Shown piece after piece: positions 26,922-36,145 of a DNA stretch of 64,000 nucleotides (its first letter is position 1; every line of letters starts with the position of its first letter). Made by a program: the position numbers and the translations under genes. Source of the DNA: Alphaproteobacteria bacterium (GTDB lineage: Bacteria > Pseudomonadota > Alphaproteobacteria > JAEUKQ01 > JAIBAD01); assembly GCA_019695395.1 (NCBI GenBank), contig JAIBAD010000001.1:46846-110845 (forward strand). Direction: 5' to 3'. The notes under the pieces were generated by a model. It was not told where the DNA came from and ran no database searches. It was given only the letters and a program-made list of their open reading frames with translations.

Positions 26922-28880
26922 TTAACTACCTATAATCCCTTTATCTTGTTTAGTAAGAACAACAACCGAGGGTCTGGGGACCATTTTATCATTAAAATCT
27001 GGCCAACGGGTGCTGGGATTATCAAAGGTTGACCCTTCGCCTGGATGTTGCACAGCAACAAACATCGTTTTGTTATCAGGTGTGAAACAAGGACCACACA
27101 TCTCTGCATCTTTGGGTACACGATAAAATAGCTGCGGAATTGCTTTACCTGATCCTTCTGTTTCCATAACATACAATCCATCACCAATACCAAATTGCGC
27201 TTGATCGCTTCCTTGATCTGTTGCAATCCACAACCGACCTTTTTGATCAAAAGTACAATTATCAGGACATAAAAACCAATCTTTTACATCTGAAGTGGCA
27301 CCATATTTTGCATCATTTTTTGATGGATCACCTGCCAATATAAAAATATCCCACTGATATTCCAAGGCCGTATGGTCGGCATTCTTACCTATACCACCAG
27401 GAGGGATCATTTCAATAATATGTCCAGCTTGATTATTAGCCCTAGGATTAACAGCATCTATCTTTTCATTTGTACGCTTAGTATTGTTCGTTAAAATTGC
27501 ATAAACACGGCCATTCACAGGATTAGCTTCCACATCTTCGGGTCGATCCATAGGGGTAGCCCCCATCAAATCGGCAGCTTTTCTTGCATGAATAACAACA
27601 TCTCCTTGATTTTCAAAACCATTTTCAGGGGTTAATGGTCCATGGTTAAAAAGCAGGGGCAGCCAAACCATTTTCCCATTTTCAGAAAATTTTGCTACAT
27701 AAAGTATACCATCATCCAGTATATCTATATTGCCATGACGATTAGTAGGTATGAATTTATTCTTACTGACAAATTTATAAATATATTCAAACCGCTCATC
27801 ATCCCCCATATAGACAACAATATGCCCATCTTTATTAAGGACAACCCCTGCTCCTTCATGTTTAAAACGACCTAAGGCCGTACGTTTTCGTGGAACAAAA
27901 TTTGGATCATAAGGATCAATTTCTACCATCCAACCAAAACGATTTACTTCATTTGGATGTTTGCTTAAATCAAATCGATCATAAAATTTCATATAAGGAT
28001 ATTCTGCTTCTTCTTTTAATCCGTATCGTTCATACGATTTGGTTTGAGTCTGATCTTTAAAAGTACCACCAAAAAAATTATTAAAATTTTCTTCTGCTAT
28101 TAAGACAGTCCCCCATGGCGTAACACCACCCGCGCAATTATTAAGCGTTCCTATTACTTCTACCCCTTTTGGATCTTGGCTTGTCTGCATATGTACATTT
28201 TTTGCTGCTGGCCCTGTAATAAGCATTTTGGTATCAGCCAGCGTTATTCTTCTATTATAAGATGAATCAGAAACAACAGCCCAAGACATTCCGGTTTTTT
28301 TTATTTCAACAATACTATGGCCTAATGCCATCATTTCAACATCGATTTGCTGTTTGGTAAGAAGATCTTTTTTATTTTTTTGATTCAACCCTGAAAACAT
28401 CAATTCAGCATTTGTATATTCATGATTTACACACAATAAACCATGGTTTGAATTTTGGGATCCGGCTGGTAATGGGAAATACCCTATAAAGTCGCAATTA
28501 TACCCAAATTGCTTTTTTTGTGCACTGGCAGTTTGATTATAAAGATCAAAGGAAGATGCATTATGTATGATGGGATCACCCCACCGAAGTAATATATCTG
28601 CGTTATAACCCTTGGCAATATGATGTGTTTCATCAATACCATGGGATATACCTTCAAAAGTTATATAAGGTAAAGTTTCTAAATTATCTGCAAATGCAAA
28701 GCGAGCTATAGAAGAAGATAAAAAAGCCGCAGCCCCAACAATTGATGTTGTTTTGATTAAATTTCTTCTACTTAAAAATATATCAGCAATTTCAACCATA
28801 GGTTTATTATTTGTATCATTTGAACCTATATCATCAGAATTTTCGATAATTCTAGCTGTATATTTATTTTTTATTGTCAT
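26922..28880 (-). CDS. phoX: PhoX-family alkaline phosphatase, Tat-exported
   Basis: Protein of 652 residues of the DUF839/PhoX family, calcium/iron-dependent phosphomonoesterases that release phosphate outside the cytoplasm. The N-terminus has a twin-arginine signal: SRRNLIK at about 37-43, then a hydrophobic stretch ending in ARFAFAD. Family regions include the NHGLLCVNHEYTN segment, ENFNNFFGG, GRFKHEGAGVVL, FEYIYKFVS and FDQKGRLWIATDQG. AAAGGG precedes the ATG. A three-repeat Pho box 60 bp upstream shows likely control by PhoB under phosphate limitation. Confidence 0.93.
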   Translation of the reverse strand: MTIKNKYTARIIENSDDIGSNDTNNKPMVEIADIFLSRRNLIKTTSIVGAAAFLSSSIARFAFADNLETLPYITFEGISHGIDETHHIAKGYNADILLRWGDPIIHNASSFDLYNQTASAQKKQFGYNCDFIGYFPLPAGSQNSNHGLLCVNHEYTNAELMFSGLNQKNKKDLLTKQQIDVEMMALGHSIVEIKKTGMSWAVVSDSSYNRRITLADTKMLITGPAAKNVHMQTSQDPKGVEVIGTLNNCAGGVTPWGTVLIAEENFNNFFGGTFKDQTQTKSYERYGLKEEAEYPYMKFYDRFDLSKHPNEVNRFGWMVEIDPYDPNFVPRKRTALGRFKHEGAGVVLNKDGHIVVYMGDDERFEYIYKFVSKNKFIPTNRHGNIDILDDGILYVAKFSENGKMVWLPLLFNHGPLTPENGFENQGDVVIHARKAADLMGATPMDRPEDVEANPVNGRVYAILTNNTKRTNEKIDAVNPRANNQAGHIIEMIPPGGIGKNADHTALEYQWDIFILAGDPSKNDAKYGATSDVKDWFLCPDNCTFDQKGRLWIATDQGSDQAQFGIGDGLYVMETEGSGKAIPQLFYRVPKDAEMCGPCFTPDNKTMFVAVQHPGEGSTFDNPSTRWPDFNDKMVPRPSVVVLTKQDKGIIGS

Positions 28881-28939
28881 TTATTTTGCCCTTTGTGAAC
28901 TCTTCAAAATTTAAATGTGCATTTAAATACCATTTATTT

Positions 28940-28968
28940 ATGAAAGTTTAATGACCATTTCATGACAT
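28940..28968 (-). promoter_or_regulatory. Pho box (three PhoB half-sites) upstream of phoX
   Basis: Read on the minus strand: ATGTCAT-GAAA-TGGTCAT-TAAA-CTTTCAT, three 7-mers resembling the PhoB consensus CTGTCAT separated by A/T-rich 4-mers, giving an exact 11-bp period. The 7-4-7 arrangement is that of known Pho boxes, here extended to three units. It lies 60 bp from the phoX start, with an AT-rich possible -10 between. Confidence 0.75.
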
Positions 28969-29173
28969 TATGATGATAATCGTATTAATTTTTATTTATT
29001 TAAATAAAAACCTAAAGAATAAAATATAATTTTCATAAAAATAAATAACAATTACAACATTGTATATATTTTTACATAAATAGTTTTACTCATAATCAAT
29101 ATATCACAAATTTTTGTATAGCTAACATTTAATAAATTATAAGGTTTTACATATTTTTTTGTTGAAGGCATGG
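28969..29173. other. AT-rich non-coding stretch between the Pho box and the terminase-like gene
   Basis: Together with the phoX promoter this is the longest region without a gene (28881-29204). Beyond the Pho box and the hairpin at 29174-29208 I see only A/T-rich, stop-filled sequence and no convincing open frame or RNA gene. Confidence 0.5.
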
Positions 29174-29208
29174 ATAATAATTATGCAGAATATATCCATA
29201 ATTATTAT
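29174..29208. repeat. 12-bp perfect inverted repeat at the end of the terminase-like gene
   Basis: Arms 29174-29185 (ATAATAATTATG) and 29197-29208 are exact reverse complements around an 11-base loop. The right arm includes the stop codon of the minus-strand gene. There is no T run directly after it on the minus strand, so it is not a classical terminator, although a transcript-end function is possible. Confidence 0.55.
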
Positions 29209-29660
29209 GGAATGTAGGTAGGTATCTGATTAGCTGAATCCGAAAAGCCACTATGGTTTTGAACCATATGTTGGATTCTATCAACACGTCTTTCTTGAGT
29301 TTTGAATAGGGTTTGAGATCGATGCACAGATTTTTTCAGGTTCAAACATTTAACCAACCATTTACTACTTCCTATCACCATCCGGTTATAGGATAGACGT
29401 TGGGATGATGTTAAGCTTTTATCTTCTTCTAAGATCTTCTCACTTTTCTTGACAAGTTCCGCCACACGACCGGTAATTATATCACTATAGATCCTTAAGG
29501 CTTTTTCATAAAGCGTGTAAAATCCCTCTTCTTCCAATAGCCAGATCATGATTTGGAATAAGGGTGGAAAGTCATCTTCTTCTAATTTATCTAACCTATA
29601 CCCCATCGCTATCTTAACACAGATTTGTTTTCCAATTTCATAGTCATATGGAATCGACAT
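29205..29660 (-). CDS. Orphan phage terminase small-subunit-like protein
   Basis: A 151-residue protein. The N-terminal half resembles phage small terminase subunits of the Sf6 type, which carry a helix-turn-helix of the form E-I-C-x-x-I-A-x-G-x-x-L...P....i..WL.....F...Y..A: here EIGKQICVKIAMGYRL, PPLFQIMIWLLEEEGFYTLY and a later SSKWLVKCLNLKK, matching the RKW-L region. The helix-turn-helix PxxxxxxxWL core is present but divergent. No large terminase, portal or other phage gene is nearby. GAGG lies before the ATG, and a consensus-like promoter with a palindrome precedes it. It could be a prophage remnant or a domesticated DNA-binding protein. Assignment is by pattern only. Confidence 0.55.
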   Translation of the reverse strand: MSIPYDYEIGKQICVKIAMGYRLDKLEEDDFPPLFQIMIWLLEEEGFYTLYEKALRIYSDIITGRVAELVKKSEKILEEDKSLTSSQRLSYNRMVIGSSKWLVKCLNLKKSVHRSQTLFKTQERRVDRIQHMVQNHSGFSDSANQIPTYIP

Positions 29661-29702
29661 GATATTCTTCCCTCTTTTTCAAAGTCCATAAATAGCCTTA
29701 GC

Positions 29703-29744
29703 AATAATAGGACTATTATTATCATATTCCTATCATAATGTCAA
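29703..29744 (-). promoter_or_regulatory. Promoter with overlapping palindrome upstream of the terminase-like gene
   Basis: On the minus strand TTGACA (29744-29739) is followed by 17 bases and TAATAA, or 15 bases and GATAAT (29723-29718). An 8-bp palindrome with a 2-base centre (AATAATAG-GA-CTATTATT, 29703-29720) covers the -10 region, as an operator would. The perfect -35 hexamer is unusual among the promoters visible in the window. Confidence 0.5.
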
Positions 29745-29798
29745 GCCTATTCTTATTGCTTCTATATGTATTTTTTAAACTAATTGAAAAAACCTATC

Positions 29799-31238
29799 TT
29801 AAACTAAGGCTTTATAAGCATTTAAAGCTTTTTTTCTAGCGACTTCATGATCAACAATAGGATAAGGATAATTTTTTCCTAATACTAGACCACAATCTTT
29901 TAATTTTTCTTTAGATAATTTCCAGGGTGTATGGATATCATTATCAGATAAATTTTTAAGTATGGGTAACCATTGCCGTATATAATTGCCTTGTGGATCA
30001 AATTTCTTACTTTGTAGAATTGGGTTAAAAATTCGAAAATATGGGGATGCATCTGCGCCAGACCCTGCAACCCACTGCCAATTAGATGAATTTTGGGCAA
30101 GATCCGCATCAACAAGTGTATCCCAGAACCATGCTTCCCCTTTTTGCCAGGGAATTAATAAATCTTTTATCAAGAAACTAGCAACAACCATACGCGCACG
30201 ATTATGCATCCATCCCGTTTGCCATAATTCTTGCATGGCTGCATCAATAAAGGGATAACCTGTTCGACCACAACACCATGCATTAAAATGTTCCTCCTTA
30301 TCATTCCAAGGAAAATTATTAAATTTATCTTGCCACGCTTGAGCCGGAAAGGTTGGCCAATAAAATAACAAACTATGACAAAATTCTCTCCATCCAAGTT
30401 GCCTTAAAAAACTTTCTATTTGTTCTGTTGATGCATCCTTATAAAACGATTGCTGTATAGTTTTTGACCAAATTCTCGCTGGTGATATTTCACCCCAATG
30501 TAAATAAGGGGACATTCTTGATGTACATGCATCATAGGGATAATCCCGTTTTTTTGAATAGTTGAATATCTTTTTTTGTATAAAATCATCCAATTGCTTT
30601 TCTGCATGATCTTCGCCAGGTTGCCAATAAGATTTAAATTTTTTTGACCAAAAGGGATCAAGCTTCCATTCTTTCAAATTATCGCTTTCTGGAAATTTGT
30701 CTGGACAAGGTAGATGTTTTGGGTACCAATATGTATAAGATATATTTAAATTATTTCTTAATCGATTCCAAAATGGTGTAAAAACTTTAAAGGGTTGTTT
30801 CGATTGATTAAGATTATGCCAAGGCTCAGAGAGCAATAAAGCGTTATGACTGGTAACTTCTATTCCTTGTTTTTGTAATTTTTCTTTTAATAATGTATCA
30901 CGATTTATCGATGATGGTTCATAACATCTATTCCAATGTAATGAAATTGCACGAGTCTCACGAATTATATGGGGTATAAGATTAAGAACACTACCCCGCT
31001 TTAAAATCAATTTGTTTTTAAAATACTTTATCTTTCTTTCTAAAAAAAGCAAACTTTGCCCCAACCACCATAAGGAGGCACCTTGGATAGACCAAGGTGA
31101 TGCAAAATTTTCATCATAAATATAAAGTAAAATTATTGGACGATTTTCGTCTAAAGCTGCTTTTAAAGCTGGATTATCCCCTAGTCTTAAATCTTGTCTA
31201 AACCAAACAATAGTTGGCCTTTGTTCATTCAGACTCAT
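29799..31238 (-). CDS. phrB: Deoxyribodipyrimidine photolyase (class I)
   Basis: Light-driven repair of cyclobutane pyrimidine dimers. The 479-residue product has an N-terminal antenna-binding domain starting VWFRQDLRLGDNPAL and a C-terminal FAD-binding helical domain: LRQLGWREFCHSLL, GRTGYPFIDAAMQELWQTGW, HNRARMVVASFLIKDLL, DADLAQNSSNWQWVAGSGAD and FNPILQSKKFDP. The tryptophans used in photoreduction appear to be in place. It starts ten bases after secA on the same strand. Its presence suggests a life stage exposed to light, which is uncommon in strictly intracellular bacteria. Confidence 0.95.
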   Translation of the reverse strand: MSLNEQRPTIVWFRQDLRLGDNPALKAALDENRPIILLYIYDENFASPWSIQGASLWWLGQSLLFLERKIKYFKNKLILKRGSVLNLIPHIIRETRAISLHWNRCYEPSSINRDTLLKEKLQKQGIEVTSHNALLLSEPWHNLNQSKQPFKVFTPFWNRLRNNLNISYTYWYPKHLPCPDKFPESDNLKEWKLDPFWSKKFKSYWQPGEDHAEKQLDDFIQKKIFNYSKKRDYPYDACTSRMSPYLHWGEISPARIWSKTIQQSFYKDASTEQIESFLRQLGWREFCHSLLFYWPTFPAQAWQDKFNNFPWNDKEEHFNAWCCGRTGYPFIDAAMQELWQTGWMHNRARMVVASFLIKDLLIPWQKGEAWFWDTLVDADLAQNSSNWQWVAGSGADASPYFRIFNPILQSKKFDPQGNYIRQWLPILKNLSDNDIHTPWKLSKEKLKDCGLVLGKNYPYPIVDHEVARKKALNAYKALV

Positions 31239-31247
31239 AAATTTGGA

Positions 31248-33932
31248 TTAGCTTATTTTACCATGACATTGTTTAAATTTTTTACCAGAACCACAAGGGC
31301 ACAAAGCATTACGTGGCGTTTTATCGGAAGTAGCAGGTATTCTATTTTCCTGGGATGGTGATATTGTATCTGTATCTAAATTTGCTAAAGCTGGATCTTC
31401 CCTTGTTTCATACATTTTTACAGGTTTTTTTGCCGGGATAATTTCTTCTGGTTGCTCAACTTGGATACGTATGTGGCTAAGCACAGAGGTAATTTGTTCA
31501 CGTAAATAATTTAACATTAAATGAAACATTTCAAATGCTTCGCGTTGGTATTCATTTAGTGGATCACGCTGAGCATAAGCTCTTAAATTAATTCCGTGTC
31601 TTAAATGGTCAAGAGTTAAAAGATGATCTTTCCAATTCTGATCAAGAATTTGTAAAAGTAAACTTTTTTCAGCAGCCCTCATTACTTCTGGGCCAAATGT
31701 ATTTTCCTTTTCAATAACTTTCTTGTCAGATGCGTCTAAAACACGTTGTAGAATTATAGCTTGATCCACACCTTCCTCCTTAGCCCAACCTTCTAAAGGA
31801 AGTTCTAAGGCTAAAACACGTCGCATTTCTTCATGTAATCCTTTTATATCCCATTCTTCTGCATATGATTTTTCAGGAATATAACGTTCGATGATTTGAT
31901 GAATTACTTCATGACGCATTTCTTTAACAGTATCTGCAATATCCTGTACCTGCATCAATTCGCGTCTTTGTTCATAAATGACTTTACGTTGTTCATTCAT
32001 AACATTATCAAATTTTAATAGATTTTTACGCACTTCAAAATTTCTGGCTTCAACTTTTTGTTGGGCTTTTTCTAAAGCTTTATTTACCCATGGATGGGTA
32101 ATTGCCTCGCCTTCTTTTAAACCCAACCTTCTTAAAACAGAATCCATCCGTTCAGAACCAAAAATTCTCATTAAATCGTCTTCCAGAGATAAGAAAAAAC
32201 GTGATGCACCTGGATCACCTTGACGTCCAGACCGACCGCGTAATTGGTTATCAATACGGCGACTTTCATGTCGTTCTGTTCCTATGACAAATAATCCGCC
32301 AGCTTTTAATGCTATATCCTTTGATTTTTCAATTTCGTCTTTAATTTTAATTGTTTTATTGGTACGAACTTCATCGCTATCAGTTTCTAAAATTTCCGAA
32401 TGCAAACGCATTTCCAAATTACCACCTAGTTGAATGTCTGTCCCACGTCCTGCCATATTTGTTGCAATAGTGACAGCACCCGGTACCCCTGCTTCAGAAA
32501 TAATTACGGCTTCTTGTTCATGATAACGGGCATTCAAAACTTGGTGAGGTATTTTACGTTTTTTTAATAAACTTGAAATAATTTCAGATTTTTCTATGCT
32601 CACGGTTCCAACCAATACAGGTTGTTCTTTTTGGCGGCATTCTTCAATCAAATGAATAATTGCATTATATTTTTCTTGGGCTGTACGATAAATTTCATCA
32701 TTTTGGTCTAAACGTGCCACTGTTTTATTTGGTGGTATTTCAATAACGTCCAAATTATAAATATCAGAGAATTCACCTGCCTCTGTCATAGCTGTACCTG
32801 TCATACCAGCTAATTTGGGATAAAGTCTAAAATAATTTTGGAATGTAATCGAAGCTAAAGTTTGATTTTCATTTTGAATGATAGCACCTTCCTTGGCTTC
32901 CAAAGCTTGATGCAATCCTTCTGAATATCTACGACCTTCTAGCATACGGCCTGTAAATTCATCAACAATAACAACTTTGTTGTCTTTAACCAAATAATCT
33001 ACATCACGTGTAAAAAGCTTATGAGCTCTTAACGCTGCATTAACATGATGTAAAAAGGTAATATTTTGTATATCATAAAGAGAACCAGTTTCTAATAATC
33101 CCGCTTTTTTTAAAAGCTCTTCTATATGCTCAACACCCTGTTCCGTTAAAGTAACATTACGGTTTTTTTCATCTTTTTCGTAATCTGTTGGCTGTAATTC
33201 AGGAATTAAAGCATTTATTTTTATATAAAGTTCTGAATTATCTTCGGTAGGACCTGAAATAATTAAAGGTGTTCTAGCTTCATCGATTAAAATACTATCA
33301 ACTTCATCAACAATAGCATAATTAAATTCCCGTTGAACCATATCTTCAAGACGGAATTTCATATTATCCCGTAAATAATCAAATCCAAATTCATTATTAG
33401 TTCCATAAGTAATATCACAATTATAAGCCTCACGTCTTTCGTGATCATTAAGCCCATGGACGATAACACCTACTGACAATCCTAAAAATCTATGAATTTG
33501 ACCCATCCACTCTGCGTCTCTTTTAGCTAAATAATCATTTACGGTTACAACATGGACACCCTTACCAGTTAAAGCATTAAGATAAACAGCTAACGTAGAA
33601 ACCAGTGTTTTACCTTCACCTGTTTTCATTTCAGCAATCATTCCTTGATGTAAAACCATACCCCCCATAAGTTGAACATCATAATGACGTTGGCCAAGAC
33701 AGCGAACCGCAGCTTCGCGTACCGTTGCAAAAGCTTCTGGTAATAGATCATCCAATTGCTCGCCATCCTTAAGACGTTGACGAAACCATAAAGTACGATC
33801 AGCTAATTCTGAATCTGTTAATTTTTTTAAATCTTCTTCAAGATTATTAATATCAAGAATTTCTTTTCTTAAAGATTTAATAAACCGTTCATTCGCTGAA
33901 CCAAAAATCTGCCGAGCTAAGGAGGCAAACAT
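31248..33932 (-). CDS. secA: Preprotein translocase ATPase SecA
   Basis: Motor that drives proteins through SecYEG. The 894 residues include the Walker A motif [42 protein letters not shown], and the C-terminal zinc-binding [14 protein letters not shown] used for SecB and lipid contact. Length and domain order are normal. A probable promoter with a 14-bp palindrome lies 53 bp upstream, and phrB follows after nine bases. Confidence 0.98.
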   Translation of the reverse strand: MFASLARQIFGSANERFIKSLRKEILDINNLEEDLKKLTDSELADRTLWFRQRLKDGEQLDDLLPEAFATVREAAVRCLGQRHYDVQLMGGMVLHQGMIAEMKTGEGKTLVSTLAVYLNALTGKGVHVVTVNDYLAKRDAEWMGQIHRFLGLSVGVIVHGLNDHERREAYNCDITYGTNNEFGFDYLRDNMKFRLEDMVQREFNYAIVDEVDSILIDEARTPLIISGPTEDNSELYIKINALIPELQPTDYEKDEKNRNVTLTEQGVEHIEELLKKAGLLETGSLYDIQNITFLHHVNAALRAHKLFTRDVDYLVKDNKVVIVDEFTGRMLEGRRYSEGLHQALEAKEGAIIQNENQTLASITFQNYFRLYPKLAGMTGTAMTEAGEFSDIYNLDVIEIPPNKTVARLDQNDEIYRTAQEKYNAIIHLIEECRQKEQPVLVGTVSIEKSEIISSLLKKRKIPHQVLNARYHEQEAVIISEAGVPGAVTIATNMAGRGTDIQLGGNLEMRLHSEILETDSDEVRTNKTIKIKDEIEKSKDIALKAGGLFVIGTERHESRRIDNQLRGRSGRQGDPGASRFFLSLEDDLMRIFGSERMDSVLRRLGLKEGEAITHPWVNKALEKAQQKVEARNFEVRKNLLKFDNVMNEQRKVIYEQRRELMQVQDIADTVKEMRHEVIHQIIERYIPEKSYAEEWDIKGLHEEMRRVLALELPLEGWAKEEGVDQAIILQRVLDASDKKVIEKENTFGPEVMRAAEKSLLLQILDQNWKDHLLTLDHLRHGINLRAYAQRDPLNEYQREAFEMFHLMLNYLREQITSVLSHIRIQVEQPEEIIPAKKPVKMYETREDPALANLDTDTISPSQENRIPATSDKTPRNALCPCGSGKKFKQCHGKIS

Positions 33933-33984
33933 TTAAAACCTCAATCATAAAACATTATTTTTTAGGAAAAATCCGTTATTTCCT

Positions 33985-34021
33985 TATGTCTAGACATAGG
34001 GTGAATATCTAACACTGTCAA
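33985..34021 (-). promoter_or_regulatory. Likely secA promoter with a 14-bp palindrome over the -10
   Basis: On the minus strand TTGACA (34021-34016), a 17-base spacer, then TATGTC (33998-33993). The -10 is half of a perfect palindrome TATGTCTAGACATA (33985-33998), extended by flanking CC/GG with one mismatch. The position suits a repressor site on the secA-phrB transcript. Confidence 0.5.
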
Positions 34022-34060
34022 TAATTATAGTAATTTTTAATATATAGCTTCTAATTAAAA

Positions 34061-34963
34061 TTATTTTTTTCTTTTTTCTAGAAACCATCGAACAATATTC
34101 ATTAAATTAGGAACTAGTTTAGGACGTAACAAACGTTCATCATATATTTTCATACGGCGATCATTTTCAGAAAAACATAAATTCAAAAAGTCTAATGCAG
34201 ATGTTTTAATTGATAATGCATTTGCTCCTTGCGCTGTAAAATTTCCAGTTTTTGTACCAGTTACCGTTTTAACTCTGGTCCAAACTGCATATATAATAGC
34301 TGCCATACATTTAAAGAAAAACCAAGGTTTTTTCCAAAAAGGCAAATTTGCCTGTACATAAGCCACCCAATTAACAAAAAATAAAATATGTCGCCCTTCT
34401 TCTTGAACAACAGGTTCAAATACCTCAATCAAAGGTAAAGGAAAAAATCCAGATTTACGAGCTAATGCAAAAAGACCAAATGCAAAAAAGCTTTCGAAAC
34501 ATTCCCCATAACCTGTTAACATAAATGCCCATTCTGCATTTTTTGGTTTTTCAAAAACATATGGCGCAATCTTAATTCCATAAAAATCCGTCATATATTT
34601 TAAAACATGCTTATGACGGTCTTCTTCAAAGGCATCTAAACTAATAGCCTCTTTTAAAAGTGGATCTAATGTTTGCTCGGCTAAAGCTTTCACCCTTACA
34701 GAAGCACGTTCTTCTGTATGAACAGCGATATTCCAAAAAGGTAAAGTGGTTAATCTTTTAAAAGCCTCTTCAGATAAAACAGGCCATTGAATAACAGCAG
34801 GCTTATAAGGATTGAAAGTATCAAGTAACATTCTACAAAAAAGATTTTTATGGTCTTCTGTACCAATGGAAATTTTTTTGCCTTGATTTGGCCCTTTCCA
34901 AACTTGGGGTATATAATTTGAATTATAATCTGGGTTTAAAACAAAATCTGGCGATGCTTGCAT
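34061..34963 (-). CDS. Ferritin-like di-iron carboxylate protein, unknown function
   Basis: A 300-residue protein that I cannot assign to a named enzyme. The core has the glutamate/histidine spacing of ferritin-like di-iron proteins: HTEERASVR (E84/E85), FEEDRHKHVL (E113, E114, H117), GYGECFES (E154, E157) and EPVVQEEGRHILFF (E183, E188, E189, H192). This gives two ExxH-type motifs on a four-helix bundle and suggests oxygen activation or metal storage. Hydrophobic stretches between 195 and 240 may contact the membrane. It stands alone between secA and accA, each separated by more than 100 bp. Confidence 0.65.
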   Translation of the reverse strand: MQASPDFVLNPDYNSNYIPQVWKGPNQGKKISIGTEDHKNLFCRMLLDTFNPYKPAVIQWPVLSEEAFKRLTTLPFWNIAVHTEERASVRVKALAEQTLDPLLKEAISLDAFEEDRHKHVLKYMTDFYGIKIAPYVFEKPKNAEWAFMLTGYGECFESFFAFGLFALARKSGFFPLPLIEVFEPVVQEEGRHILFFVNWVAYVQANLPFWKKPWFFFKCMAAIIYAVWTRVKTVTGTKTGNFTAQGANALSIKTSALDFLNLCFSENDRRMKIYDERLLRPKLVPNLMNIVRWFLEKRKK

Positions 34964-35145
34964 ACGTATAAGCTATCCTAATTTAAAAATATGTAAATAA
35001 AATTTATTATATCAAATAATTAAATATATAATAAGTTAATAATATATTAATTTTACAAATATACTAATATTTTTTAATTTATTTTATGTGTAAAATATTT
35101 AAAATTAAATTTTGTATTTTAATTATAAATACTTATTAAAATATA

Positions 35146-36096
35146 TCAATTTTTCTGGCCCATATCCAGAAATTTATCAACACGATGTTGCACAAAATCT
35201 TCAATTTTTTCTTCTATAAGCTCATCAAAAGCTTTTTCAATAGCTTTTTTAACCGTTTGAATAGTTTCTTCTTGATCCCTATGCGCACCACCTAGAGGTT
35301 CTTTAATAATCGTATCAATAACGCCAAGCTGTAATAGATCTGCAGCCGTTAATTTTAATGCTTCTGCTGCTTCTTTAGCATGAGATGCACTACGCCATAA
35401 TATGGATGCACACCCTTCTGGAGAAATTACAGAATAAACGGAATGTTCTAACATTAATACCTTATTTCCAACAGCTAAAGCTACAGCCCCCCCTGATCCT
35501 CCTTCGCCTATAATAACAGAAATTAAGGGAACTTTAACCTCTAAACATATTTGTATTGATTTAGCGATAGCTTCTGCTTGGCCACGTGCTTCTGCATCAA
35601 TACCAGGATAAGCACCAGGCGTATCAACTAGAGTAACAATAGGAAGACCAAAATGATCTGCCAGTTTCATTAAACGTTGAGTTTTACGATAACCTTCAGG
35701 TTTTGCCATACCAAAATTATGTTTAACCCGGCTTGCTGTATCAGAACCCTTTTCGTGACCAATAACCATAACAGTTTTTTGATTAAATTTAGCCAAGCCC
35801 CCAATAATTGCTTTATCATCAGCAAAACATCTATCCCCAGCTAAGGGAATAAAATCTGTAAATATATTTTGAATATAATCAAAAAAATGGGGCCTTTCAG
35901 GATGTCTTGCAATTAAAGTTTTTTGCCAAGAGTTTAATTTTGAATAAGTTTGCTTTAAAAGTTTATCAACTTTAACTTGAAGATGACTAATCTCATCTAT
36001 GATGTTAACATCATTATGAGTAGAAAGATGGCGCAGTTCAGCTATCTTTCCTTCAAGTTCAGCAATAGGTTTTTCAAATTCCAAAAAACTGGGCAT
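35146..36096 (-). CDS. accA: Acetyl-CoA carboxylase, carboxyltransferase alpha subunit
   Basis: With AccD transfers carboxyl from biotin to acetyl-CoA in the first step of fatty acid synthesis. The 316-residue product shows [14 protein letters not shown] at the start, [44 protein letters not shown] and [15 protein letters not shown], all standard for AccA. It follows xerD by 49 bp on the same strand. Confidence 0.97.
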   Translation of the reverse strand: MPSFLEFEKPIAELEGKIAELRHLSTHNDVNIIDEISHLQVKVDKLLKQTYSKLNSWQKTLIARHPERPHFFDYIQNIFTDFIPLAGDRCFADDKAIIGGLAKFNQKTVMVIGHEKGSDTASRVKHNFGMAKPEGYRKTQRLMKLADHFGLPIVTLVDTPGAYPGIDAEARGQAEAIAKSIQICLEVKVPLISVIIGEGGSGGAVALAVGNKVLMLEHSVYSVISPEGCASILWRSASHAKEAAEALKLTAADLLQLGVIDTIIKEPLGGAHRDQEETIQTVKKAIEKAFDELIEEKIEDFVQHRVDKFLDMGQKN

Positions 36097-36145
36097 TATA
36101 ATTTTAAAATCCTAATCTCGACAATCTCATATAGCTCATATGGTT

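Noticed and set aside
26894..26925. Imperfect AT hairpin between holC and phoX as a bidirectional terminator
   Set aside because: The stem is six bp with a bulge; I could not separate it from random AT-rich sequence.
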